Made by a program: the position numbers and the translations under genes | DNA from: Anaerolineales bacterium | GTDB lineage: Bacteria; Chloroflexota; Anaerolineae; 4572-78; NAK82 | Length of the DNA: 47,916 nt | Assembly (NCBI GenBank): GCA_020343875.1 | Contig: CP070811.1 | Span: 305,384-353,299 of the forward strand | Direction of reading: 5' to 3' | The notes under the pieces: model-generated | What the model saw: only the letters and a program-made list of their open reading frames with translations | Told to the model about the DNA's origin: nothing | Databases searched by the model: none | Shown here: piece after piece, positions 35,291-42,880 of the stretch | Layout of the letters: every line of letters starts with the position of its first letter | Numbering within the stretch: the stretch's first letter is position 1

Positions 35291-36955
35291 TTGGCGTCGA
35301 AAGCTTCAGAGGATAAGGCATCCAACGGGGAGTGGTCATCAAAACCAACGCTGCCGATGCCTCCCCTTCAAGCAGCGGCCCCCAGCCGCTTGCCCTCTGC
35401 GGCAGTCGATCCAACCATAGCCCAGCCAAAATGGCCGGTAGCCCAGTCACCCCCACCCCGATCTGGTCTGCAAGGCGAGTTCCTGGTTTTGGCGGCCGGA
35501 ACCCTGCTGGCGCTTACCGGCATTGTAGCAGCGATAGTGGTCGCGTATGCCTTGTTCTACACCAGCGATCGGGTGATGCCTGGCGTCCAGGTGCTTGGCG
35601 TCGAGTTGGGCGGCAAGTCTACGATTGAGGCGACGGCCCTCTTACAGCAACATTGGGGAACACGCACCATCATCCTGGATGCTGGCGAGAGTACCTGGAC
35701 AGTGACTCCCCCCATGCTGGGCATTATGTTGAACGCTGAGACTACGGTTCAGGCGGCCTATCAGCAAGGGCGCTCCCTGGCTACACTAGCAGGCCTGCTC
35801 CAAAAAGGCGGCGTTCATATTTCACCCGCCTGGAGCGTTTCTCCGGCCATCGCCGAGGCCAATCTACTTGCCCTGCGATCCCAGTTTGACGTGCCCCCCG
35901 TTGATGCCAGCTTACGGGTAGTGGATGGACGCGTGGAAGCGCTTCCTGCCCTTTCCGGGCGCGCCCTGGATCTGGCCGCAACACTGGCTGGCTTGGTGCA
36001 AGACCCAGCCCAAGTCATCAACGAGGGCCGCTTGAAACTGGTGATGACTCCTGTCCAACCAGCCATCGTCGATGTGAGCGCCGTCGTCGCCCAGGCGAAC
36101 CAATTGTTGGCCAGCCCTCTATCTATTCGTGTCTACGACCCCATCACGGATGAGAGACAGGCCTGGGACGTCTCGCCAGGTGTATGGGGCGCGTGGCTGA
36201 GCTTGGGTGCTGCGCCGAATGATCCAACCCGGCTCGACTGGGAGTTGGATGTAGAAGAAGCCCAGGCCTTTCTGACTGAGCAAGCGGCGACGCTTGGCCC
36301 TGATCGCTACCTGGATTTGGGCGAAGCAGTCGCCGCTCTTGGGGCGGCCATTGAGACGCACAGCCCAGAGGTCCGTGTGCGCGTGTATCACCGCGAGCGG
36401 CAGCATGTTGTTCAGGCTGGTGAAACTCTTTCCAGTATTGCCACTCGCTACGGCTTGCCCTACCCGTGGATTCAAGAGGCCAATCCGGGTATGGGAGATG
36501 TGCTCTATGCCGGCCAGGTCGTGGTCATTCCATCACCGGATGTGCTTCTGCCGTTGCCGGTGGTAGAGGATAAGCGGGTTGTGGTAAGCCTCGAACAGCA
36601 GAGAATGTGGGTCTTTCAGAACGATGCCCTCAAGTGGGAGTGGCCAGTCAGCACCGGTATCTCATCCAGCCCCACTGCGCCAGGGGTGTTCCAGATACAG
36701 ACCCATGAACCGAATGCGTATGCCAGTAACTGGAATTTGTGGATGCCGCATTTTATGGGAATTTATCGACCGCTGCCTACCTCTGACTTCATGAACGGTT
36801 TTCATGGCTTTCCCACGCGCGAGGGTTCCACCCTGTTATGGACAGGTGACCTGGGCCACCCCGTCACCTATGGTTGCATTTTGATCAGTTCGGAGAATGC
36901 CTCGGCCCTTTACGAGTGGGCGGAAGCAGGTGTTGTCGTCGAGGTCCAGCCCTAG
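35291..36955 (+). CDS. Membrane-anchored L,D-transpeptidase with VanW-like and LysM domains
   Basis: This 554-aa cell-wall protein has a proline/serine-rich cytoplasmic tail (1-60), one membrane segment (about 64-90), and then PGVQVLGVELGGKS, the start of a YoaR/VanW-type peptidoglycan-binding region. A LysM domain follows near 375-415 (VVQAGETLSSIATRYG...EANPG), and a YkuD catalytic domain at the end. In the active site HGFPTREG supplies the first His near 505. The second motif reads HPVTYGCILIS near 523-533 instead of the common SHGCIR, with Tyr in place of His before the Gly-Cys. It should crosslink peptidoglycan or attach proteins. The start is TTG with AGGA upstream. Confidence 0.87.
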   Translation: MASKASEDKASNGEWSSKPTLPMPPLQAAAPSRLPSAAVDPTIAQPKWPVAQSPPPRSGLQGEFLVLAAGTLLALTGIVAAIVVAYALFYTSDRVMPGVQVLGVELGGKSTIEATALLQQHWGTRTIILDAGESTWTVTPPMLGIMLNAETTVQAAYQQGRSLATLAGLLQKGGVHISPAWSVSPAIAEANLLALRSQFDVPPVDASLRVVDGRVEALPALSGRALDLAATLAGLVQDPAQVINEGRLKLVMTPVQPAIVDVSAVVAQANQLLASPLSIRVYDPITDERQAWDVSPGVWGAWLSLGAAPNDPTRLDWELDVEEAQAFLTEQAATLGPDRYLDLGEAVAALGAAIETHSPEVRVRVYHRERQHVVQAGETLSSIATRYGLPYPWIQEANPGMGDVLYAGQVVVIPSPDVLLPLPVVEDKRVVVSLEQQRMWVFQNDALKWEWPVSTGISSSPTAPGVFQIQTHEPNAYASNWNLWMPHFMGIYRPLPTSDFMNGFHGFPTREGSTLLWTGDLGHPVTYGCILISSENASALYEWAEAGVVVEVQP

Positions 36956-36977
36956 TTCTTCCGTAAGGAGTCCCCTG

Positions 36978-38054
36978 ATGACTTTGAAATCGTGCATACT
37001 CTCTTGTTTTTCGAGCCAAGCAGTTGAACGCCCTATATACCTTCCAGACCTCACCTTATGGTATGACTGGCACCGCCGAAGGGACACCCTGCCGCAAGGA
37101 TGGCGGGGTTATTCGCTGCCCCAAGCTGCCCGGGCCCTGGGCGCTCCAGTATGGCTGGTGGCCCGCCCCTGGCGGATTGAGACGCGAGGGGCCCAGGTAA
37201 AGGTCACGCAGGAGGATGGAAAGCGAGTCATTCGATCTGAGACGTCGGCCGGCACCATGGTCGCACGCTGGACCTTGGGCCCCGATGGTGACTGGTGGCA
37301 GACCGAGTACCCCGTCAAGACCGCGCAGGACCTGGCCGCCGCCCTGGAGCTTGTCCAGTCCCGTCACTATGTCTTGGATGGAACCCAGATAGCCCACCTG
37401 GAAGCGACTGTCGGTGACGAGGGCATCCTGGCCATTGAGATTCCGCGGCGCCCCTATTCCGACCTTTTGCACGAGTTCCTGGGTTGGAGCGAGGGTTTGC
37501 TGATGTTAGGCGAGCCAGCCATTCAGGAGATCATTGCCGTCTTGGAGAGCAAATTACAGCACTTGGCAAGTGGGGTGGCGCGGTTACCGGGGACAGTGGT
37601 TCTCTCCCCGGACAACTTGGATGGCCAATTCATACCCCCTAAGACCTTTGAAGCCTATTTGGCCGACAGCTACCGTATCACAGCCGAAATGTTGCACAAT
37701 CATGAAAAGCGGTTGGTGGTTCACGTCGGGGGCCCGATCAGGCATCTGTTGGCGCCTATGACGGAGGCGGGGGTAGATGGAGTCGAAGGGATTGCCGGCC
37801 CGCCCCAGGGCGACTTGTCGCTGGCTCAGGCCCGCGAGATTACCGGGCCGGGACTCACCCTGTGGGGTGGCATCCCCCAAGACTTCTTGCTGGACACGTA
37901 CGACAGAGGAGAGTTTGAAGTTGCGGTTATGCAAGCTGCCCAAGAGGCTGCAGCACACAGCCGCATGATCTTGGGTATTGCCGACCGGGTGCCGGTTGAC
38001 GCTGAATTAAGCCGACTGGAGGCCATTCCGGCTCTGATTGAGCAAACCTTATGA
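36978..38054 (+). CDS. Uroporphyrinogen decarboxylase-family protein, probable methyltransferase
   Basis: This TIM-barrel protein of about 358 aa belongs to the UROD superfamily. Visible features are LTLWYDWHRRRDTLPQGWRGYSL near 23-45 and later LVVHVGGPIRHLL and VDGVEGIAGPPQGDLSL near 248-285, with GPGLTLWGGIPQDFLL near 290-305. Many relatives are corrinoid-dependent methyltransferases rather than haem enzymes, and the adjacent Fe-S proteins fit that better than haem synthesis. The zinc-binding His-Cys pair of MtaA/MtbA is not obvious, so the reaction is open. AAGGAG at 36965-36970 sets this ATG; a longer frame upstream overlaps the transpeptidase gene. Confidence 0.7.
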   Translation: MTLKSCILSCFSSQAVERPIYLPDLTLWYDWHRRRDTLPQGWRGYSLPQAARALGAPVWLVARPWRIETRGAQVKVTQEDGKRVIRSETSAGTMVARWTLGPDGDWWQTEYPVKTAQDLAAALELVQSRHYVLDGTQIAHLEATVGDEGILAIEIPRRPYSDLLHEFLGWSEGLLMLGEPAIQEIIAVLESKLQHLASGVARLPGTVVLSPDNLDGQFIPPKTFEAYLADSYRITAEMLHNHEKRLVVHVGGPIRHLLAPMTEAGVDGVEGIAGPPQGDLSLAQAREITGPGLTLWGGIPQDFLLDTYDRGEFEVAVMQAAQEAAAHSRMILGIADRVPVDAELSRLEAIPALIEQTL

Positions 38055-38080
38055 TTGGCGTAGGCTGAAAAGGAGGAGCG

Positions 38081-39160
38081 ATGCCTGAGGACATCTACCG
38101 CAAGCTGGCCCAACGACTGGACGCCATCCCCAATGGCTTCCCTGCCACTCAGAGTGGCGTGGAGCTTCGGCTGCTGGCCAAGATCTTCACCCCGGAAGAA
38201 GCCGAATTGGCCTGTGTGATGCGCCTGACCGACGACTCGGCTGCCGATATCGCCGCACGTGCCGGGGTGGCGCCTGACGTCGCCTACCGCACCCTGAAGG
38301 GGATGGCGCGTAAGGGGCTGATCCGAGCCCAAAAGGGGGAAAGCCAACTCGCCTTCGGACTGATGCCTTTCGTGGTCGGCATCTATGAGGAACAGTTACC
38401 CCGTCTGGACGTCGAGCTGGCGGCCCTCTTCGAGCAGTACTATCATGAGTCACGAGCTGGCATTACCCAGCACCTGCCCTCTGTACACCGAGTCATCCCC
38501 GTGGAGCAAGCCATTCCCTTTGATGTAGAGATCTTTCCCTATGAATGGGCCTCCGAATTGCTGGAAGGAGCCTTGTCGTGGGGAGTGCGCGACTGCATCT
38601 GCCGTGTCCAGCAGCGGCTGGTCGGCAAGGGGTGTGATCGCCCCACCGAGAACTGCTTGGTCTTTGCGCCGGTTGAGGGCGCCTTCGAGCGCAGCCAGGT
38701 GACTCGCCCTATCGCCAAACAGGAAGCCTTGCGCATCCTGCGCGAGGCGGAAGACGCGGGGTTGGTACATTCCGCAGCCAATTACCGTGACCGGCACTTC
38801 TACATCTGTAACTGCTGCACCTGTTGCTGCGGGGTGATGCGCGGTGTGGCGGAGTTCGGCATTCCAACCGCCATCGCCCATTCTGACTTCCGTGCCGTGG
38901 TGGATGCTGATGTATGTGTCGCCTGCGGTGATTGCCTGGAGCGCTGCCAGTTCGGGGCGCTATCTATCCCAGAATGGGTCTGCGAGGTGGACTATGCTCG
39001 CTGCGTTGGCTGCGGGCTGTGCGCCTCGGCTTGTTCCTCTGGTGCGCTGTGCCTGGAGCGCCGGCCTGAGGGCGATACCCCCCCAATACCGGCGGATATC
39101 AAAGAGTGGATGGCCCAGCGCGCCCAGCAGCGCGATATCTCTATCTTCGATGTTCTGTAG
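38081..39160 (+). CDS. Fe-S protein with N-terminal winged helix and CNCCxCCC motif
   Basis: This 359-aa protein has a winged-helix-like region (about 30-85: LTDDSAADIAARAGVAP then a recognition-like helix). A cysteine module follows: CICR at 171, a second Cys pair near 180-187, and ICNCCTCCCG near 242. Two ferredoxin clusters come last (CVACGDCLERC near 278 and CVGCGLCASAC near 307). The ferredoxin part binds two [4Fe-4S] clusters. The CNCCTCCC block is unusually dense in cysteine and may hold a further metal centre. It lies 26 bp after the UROD-like gene with a good GGAGGAG. I know of no assigned function. Electron transfer to a methyltransferase or its corrinoid is an inference. Confidence 0.72.
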   Translation: MPEDIYRKLAQRLDAIPNGFPATQSGVELRLLAKIFTPEEAELACVMRLTDDSAADIAARAGVAPDVAYRTLKGMARKGLIRAQKGESQLAFGLMPFVVGIYEEQLPRLDVELAALFEQYYHESRAGITQHLPSVHRVIPVEQAIPFDVEIFPYEWASELLEGALSWGVRDCICRVQQRLVGKGCDRPTENCLVFAPVEGAFERSQVTRPIAKQEALRILREAEDAGLVHSAANYRDRHFYICNCCTCCCGVMRGVAEFGIPTAIAHSDFRAVVDADVCVACGDCLERCQFGALSIPEWVCEVDYARCVGCGLCASACSSGALCLERRPEGDTPPIPADIKEWMAQRAQQRDISIFDVL

Positions 39161-39181
39161 CCGAAGCGAGGTTGTGCATCT

Positions 39182-39997
39182 GTGAGTCGGCCCCGATGGC
39201 TGGTGGGTCTCCTCAAAAAGGCATTTCCGGGTCGCTTTCTGGCTGCTGGGGCAACCTGGATGCCTGTCCTGGGGAGAATGGTGGATGACTGGCTCTTCGC
39301 CGGGGATGACCTAATCTATCTACCCAAAAACCGGGTGATTCCGATCAATAAAACTCTCGGCGCGCCACAAGAAGTGGTGCTGCCATCTGCGGTAGTGGAA
39401 CACTTCATTGAGGCGGCCAATTATCACTGGATTATGGACTCCTGCATCTGCCGCGACGCCAGTAAGTGCCGAGATTACCCAGTCGAATTGGGATGCCTAT
39501 TTCTTGGAGAGGCAGTCTTGGGGATCAATCCTCGGCTCGGGCGGCGGGTAACCAAAGAGGAAGCACAACAGCACGTGCAACGTTGTAGCCAGGCTGGCCT
39601 GGTGCATTTGATCGGACGCAACAAACTGGATACGGTCTGGCTCGGCGTTGGGCCAGGTGACAGGCTTCTTACCATCTGTAACTGCTGTCCCTGCTGTTGT
39701 TTGTGGCGGGTGCTGCCCCATGTGGCACCTCGGATTGGTGCCAAGGTCACCCGCATGCCGGGCGTCAGTGTGGCAGTGAGTGACCGGTGTGCAGCATGTG
39801 GAACCTGCACTCGGGATGTGTGTTTTGTGGACGCCATCCACTTAGCTGATACGCGTGCGGTTATCAGTGAGGAGTGCCGGGGCTGTGGTCGCTGTGTCAG
39901 TGCCTGTCCTCAGGAGGCTATCGAGATCTCTATTGACTATGATTCCTTTGTGGAGCAATCAATCGCCCGCATATCTCAGTTGGTCGATGTTTCTTGA
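39182..39997 (+). CDS. Second Fe-S protein, paralogous to the preceding one
   Basis: This 271-aa protein shares the same layout without the winged helix: CICR at 87 with Cys partners near 92-99, ICNCCPCCC near 164-172, then two ferredoxin motifs. The first reads CAACGTCTRDVC near 202, with four instead of three residues before the last Cys. The second is the regular CRGCGRCVSACP near 231. An N-terminal amphipathic stretch with RWLVGLLKKAF could touch the membrane. The start is GTG, 21 bp after the preceding gene, so all three genes form one unit. It converges on the Nudix gene with a 10-bp gap. Confidence 0.72.
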   Translation: MSRPRWLVGLLKKAFPGRFLAAGATWMPVLGRMVDDWLFAGDDLIYLPKNRVIPINKTLGAPQEVVLPSAVVEHFIEAANYHWIMDSCICRDASKCRDYPVELGCLFLGEAVLGINPRLGRRVTKEEAQQHVQRCSQAGLVHLIGRNKLDTVWLGVGPGDRLLTICNCCPCCCLWRVLPHVAPRIGAKVTRMPGVSVAVSDRCAACGTCTRDVCFVDAIHLADTRAVISEECRGCGRCVSACPQEAIEISIDYDSFVEQSIARISQLVDVS

Positions 39998-40007
39998 GAT
40001 ACCGCAC

Positions 40008-40727
40008 TTATGGGAAAAGCCGGCGGGTTTTAATCTCGGCCACAGCGTCGTCCCGGAAGCGATATAGCCGGGCCGGTCGCCCGCCGGTTTCCTGGTAGGC
40101 GTCGGTTGCTTCAACCGCCCCGCTCTTACGCAGCTTGCTCCGGAAGTTCCCCTTATCCAACTTCTCGCTCAACACGGTTTCGTAGGCTTCTTGCAGTTCG
40201 CGCAAGGTGAAGCGTTCTGGGAGAAGCTGGAAACCCACTGCAGTGTATTCCAACTTGTAGCGCAGGCGGGTGATGGCGTACTCCAGAATCTCAGCGTGGT
40301 CAAAGGCGAGCAAGGGAGGCGTGTAGGCACTGAACCAGCCGACGCCCGCCGCGTCGCTGGCAGCGCGTAGGCCACCCTCGGGCAAGTGTAGCTTATCAGC
40401 GCCCACTAGGGCAAAGTAGGCAACCGTAATGACTCGGGTGCGTGGGTCGCGGCCCGGGTTGCCAAAAGTATAGAGCTGTTCCAGGTAGACATCTTGACCG
40501 CTCACACTGGTTTCTTCGCGCAGCTCCCGGTAGGCGGCCTCCTCAAGCCCCTCGTTCATATCCACAAAACCACCCGGGATGGCCCACATTCCTTCGCAAG
40601 GCCAGTTCTTACGTTTAACCAACAGCACCTTCAATTCGCTATCCAGGATAGTGAAGATGACTACATCCACTGTCACCGAGGGGCGCTCGTACTGGGAAGC
40701 ATCGTAGGTCCTAGCAGTCACAGCCAT
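40008..40727 (-). CDS. Nudix hydrolase with C-terminal winged helix (NrtR-like regulator or ADP-ribose pyrophosphatase)
   Basis: This 239-aa protein has a Nudix fold (about 15-150) and a basic C-terminal winged helix (about 155-239: FTLRELQEAYETVL...LDKGNFRSKLRKSG). The Nudix box is GGFVDMNEGLEEAAYRELREE followed by TSV; the usual Gly after EEx is Ser, so hydrolysis may be altered. Proteins of this layout include NrtR, which senses ADP-ribose and represses NAD genes, and related sugar-gene regulators. No NAD genes are nearby. A palindrome in its own promoter suggests autoregulation. Confidence 0.82.
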   Translation of the reverse strand: MAVTARTYDASQYERPSVTVDVVIFTILDSELKVLLVKRKNWPCEGMWAIPGGFVDMNEGLEEAAYRELREETSVSGQDVYLEQLYTFGNPGRDPRTRVITVAYFALVGADKLHLPEGGLRAASDAAGVGWFSAYTPPLLAFDHAEILEYAITRLRYKLEYTAVGFQLLPERFTLRELQEAYETVLSEKLDKGNFRSKLRKSGAVEATDAYQETGGRPARLYRFRDDAVAEIKTRRLFP

Positions 40728-40792
40728 GCGCGCCTCCGATCTGCCGCTTGGGAATCCTCAGCGCGAATCCACCTAGTGAGTTCCAGGTCATT

Positions 40793-40810
40793 AGTGTCAA
40801 AGTTACACTT
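40793..40810. promoter_or_regulatory. Operator-like palindrome in the Nudix gene promoter
   Basis: AGTGT and ACACT lie on either side of an 8-bp centre containing A and T at symmetric places (AGTGTcAaaagTtACACT). It lies directly downstream of the -10, where a bound repressor would block the start. Binding by the Nudix protein itself is an inference. Confidence 0.45.
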
Positions 40811-40814
40811 AGCA

Positions 40815-40843
40815 GTATAACTGGTAACAGGCAGCCTGTCAAG
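40815..40843 (-). promoter_or_regulatory. Consensus promoter for the Nudix gene
   Basis: On the minus strand TTGACA, 17 nt and TATACT. The -35 is perfect and the -10 matches five of six positions. Confidence 0.8.
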
Positions 40844-40858
40844 TCCCAATTTGAATAG

Positions 40859-40939
40859 GGTGCGCCCCAGATTCTTGGGAAATCGGGACGAACCAGGGGA
40901 GATAGGCCCCTGCGCTTCCTCATTATTTGAGGTGCACCC
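40859..40939. mobile_element. Possible short inserted element with imperfect inverted ends
   Basis: TTTGAATA occurs at 40851-40858 and 40940-40947, bounding an 81-bp segment. The left end reads GGTGCGCCCCAGATT. The right end, read inward on the other strand, is (G)GGTGCACCTCAAATA, with 11 of 14 positions alike and one extra G. An inner AGGGG/CCCCT hairpin is present. This looks like a small non-coding transposon remnant, but the ends are imperfect. It carries no gene and is unlike the element at 7918. Confidence 0.4.
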
Positions 40940-40973
40940 TTTGAATAGTTAGGAAATTCAGCCTACAACAGAG

Positions 40974-41009
40974 AGCCCGGCTACGATCAGGGCGTCTGGT
41001 AGCCGGGCT
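40974..41009 (-). terminator. Terminator after the nucleotidyltransferase gene
   Basis: AGCCCGGCTAC and GTAGCCGGGCT form an 11-bp perfect stem with a 14-nt loop. On the minus strand CTCTGTTGT follows; on the plus strand TCTTTTC follows, so it may act in both directions. It is 30 bp past the stop codon of the gene at 41040. Confidence 0.65.
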
Positions 41010-41039
41010 TCTTTTCAACTACATGGTAGGCGCAGCGCG

Positions 41040-42119
41040 CTATCGCCCGTTGCCCAGCAGCCCCAGGTGAGAGTGGTCGCCAATCGTGAATTTGTATGCG
41101 CGGGGGCGGATAGGGGATCGGTGAATGATCACGTGTCGCCCGATTAGGCTATCCTCGATACGCTGATCCAGGTTACGAATCTGGCTATGTTCCAGTACGA
41201 TCGAGCGACTGATCTCTGCGTTTTCGATGAGGACGTGGTGGTAAATCGAGGTGAAGGGCCCCACGTAGGAATTCACGAGGCGCGTGTCTTCACCGATGAT
41301 GGCCGGGCCGCGGACTACGCTGTTTATGATCTCGGCTCCCTTTTCGATGGTCACCCGGCTGTCTACTTCCGAGTCGCGGTCAACATACCCGTCGATGTGT
41401 GGCGTCAGTTCTTCCAGGACCAGGCTGTTGGCTTCCAGCATATCGCCCGGGCGCCCGGTGTCGATCCACCAACCTCGATGGACGTAAGGGTAGACCGAAC
41501 GGTCGTGCTCGACTAGCCACTGGATGGCGTCGGTGATTTCCAGCTCGCCACGCCACGAAGGGGCGATGCTGTTCACCGCCTCAAAGATGTGGTGGTCAAA
41601 CATGTAAATGCCGACCAGCGCCAGGTCACTGGGGGGTTCCTTGGGTTTCTCAACCAGGCGCACGATGCGCCCTTCGTTGTCTAGCTCGGCCACGCCGTAT
41701 TGCTCCGGCATGTCCACGCGGGTGAGCACAACCTGGCTGTTATACTCGCTGCTGGCAAACTGGGCGATGAGTGAGCTGATGCCACCCTGTATGACGTTGT
41801 CGCCCAGGAACATGACAAAACGTTCGTCACCCAGGAAATCTTCTGAAATCTTCACCGCATGGGCCAGCCCTAGTGGCGCTTCCTGGTGGATGTAGGAAAT
41901 GTTAACCCCCCATCGTCCACCGCGCCCGGCGGCGCGCTCGATTTCTTCCGCTGTATCTCCGACCACAATGCCGATGTCGGTGATGTTGGCATCACGGATG
42001 GCTTCAATGACACGAAAGAGCACCGGCTTGTTAGCAACTGGGATCAATTGCTTGGCGCTGGTGTAGGTGAGGGGATACAGGCGGGTGCCCTTGCCCCCGC
42101 TCAAGACAAGTCCTTTCAA
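41040..42119 (-). CDS. Glucose-1-phosphate thymidylyltransferase, long form
   Basis: This 359-aa enzyme activates sugar phosphates to nucleotide sugars for surface polysaccharide. The N-terminal nucleotide loop is LSGGKGTRLYPLT (residues 6-18), with the catalytic lysine in VEKPKEPP near 156-163 and FLGDNVIQGG near 104. The C-terminal third is a left-handed beta-helix (IDGYVDRDSEVDSRVTIEKG and later imperfect hexad repeats), which marks the RmlA-long group rather than the short RmlA of about 290 aa. It is last in a minus-strand unit after the chain-length and kinase genes, but a terminator hairpin lies upstream. Thymidylyl or uridylyl specificity is not certain. Confidence 0.9.
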   Translation of the reverse strand: MKGLVLSGGKGTRLYPLTYTSAKQLIPVANKPVLFRVIEAIRDANITDIGIVVGDTAEEIERAAGRGGRWGVNISYIHQEAPLGLAHAVKISEDFLGDERFVMFLGDNVIQGGISSLIAQFASSEYNSQVVLTRVDMPEQYGVAELDNEGRIVRLVEKPKEPPSDLALVGIYMFDHHIFEAVNSIAPSWRGELEITDAIQWLVEHDRSVYPYVHRGWWIDTGRPGDMLEANSLVLEELTPHIDGYVDRDSEVDSRVTIEKGAEIINSVVRGPAIIGEDTRLVNSYVGPFTSIYHHVLIENAEISRSIVLEHSQIRNLDQRIEDSLIGRHVIIHRSPIRPRAYKFTIGDHSHLGLLGNGR

Positions 42120-42147
42120 GGCTAATGGCTCCTTCTATTCGCTAATC

Positions 42148-42187
42148 AAAAGTCGGCAACCAGGACTCAAAGTTCTGGCTGCCGACT
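42148..42187 (-). terminator. Intrinsic terminator after the tyrosine-kinase-like gene
   Basis: On the minus strand AGTCGGCA-g-CCAG and CTGG-t-TGCCGACT form a 12-bp stem with one mismatch and an 11-nt loop, followed by TTTTGATT. It stands between the kinase and nucleotidyltransferase genes, so the latter may depend on read-through. Confidence 0.75.
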
Positions 42188-42199
42188 GCTGATGGTTGG

Positions 42200-42862
42200 C
42201 TAAGGTCTGCTGTAATAGCGCTCCAGGCTGACATCGTAGGGTGCATTTAGTAGAACGGCTCCCACCAGGCGAGCGTTGACCTTTTCCAGGCGGTCCTTTG
42301 CGGCCCGCACATGGTCGCGCCGGGTGTTGCCTGCTTTGACCACCAGCAGAACGCCATCTACCTTGCTGGCCAGCAGGGAAGTATCGGTGACAGCCACTGC
42401 CGGCGGCGCATCGAAGAGGACCACATCGGACAGCTCTACCAGACGGGCGATGACTTCGTCCATCTTGCGGGCGCTCAACAATTGGCTAGGTATGGGGGGC
42501 AGTGGACCGCTGGTCAACACTTTCAGAGTACAGCCAGGGATAGAATGCAATGGTGGGTTCTTCATGGCTGACTCGTCGCGAAACATGTCGCTCAAGCCCC
42601 GCTCGTTGGAGAGGTCAAAGAGCTCGTGCTGACTGGGCCGTCGCAGGTCGGCATCTACCAGGATGACGGATCGATCACCGTCGGACATAGCCACGGCCAG
42701 GTTGGCCAGAGCTGTGCTCTTACCCTCCCCAGGTGCGGAGGAGGTAACTAGCAGTGAGCGCAGCGGCTCGTCCACGCTGGCGAATTCCAGGTTGATGCGC
42801 AGTGTGCGGTAGGCTTCGGCAACAGACGAGGTGGGATCGGTCAGGGTAATGATTGGGTCCAT
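42200..42862 (-). CDS. CpsD/CapB-type exopolysaccharide tyrosine kinase
   Basis: This 220-aa cytoplasmic ATPase pairs with the chain-length protein encoded just before it. The Walker A is SSAPGEGKST (41-50), A' is VILVDADLRRP (66-76) and Walker B is DVVLFDAPPA near 145-154, as in bacterial tyrosine kinases. The C-terminus SLERYYSRP has only two tyrosines, fewer than the usual cluster, so autophosphorylation capacity may be low. It starts 18 bp after the Wzz-like gene. It probably controls polymer length and export. Confidence 0.9.
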   Translation of the reverse strand: MDPIITLTDPTSSVAEAYRTLRINLEFASVDEPLRSLLVTSSAPGEGKSTALANLAVAMSDGDRSVILVDADLRRPSQHELFDLSNERGLSDMFRDESAMKNPPLHSIPGCTLKVLTSGPLPPIPSQLLSARKMDEVIARLVELSDVVLFDAPPAVAVTDTSLLASKVDGVLLVVKAGNTRRDHVRAAKDRLEKVNARLVGAVLLNAPYDVSLERYYSRP

Positions 42863-42880
42863 AAGGTTGGAAACCTCTTC

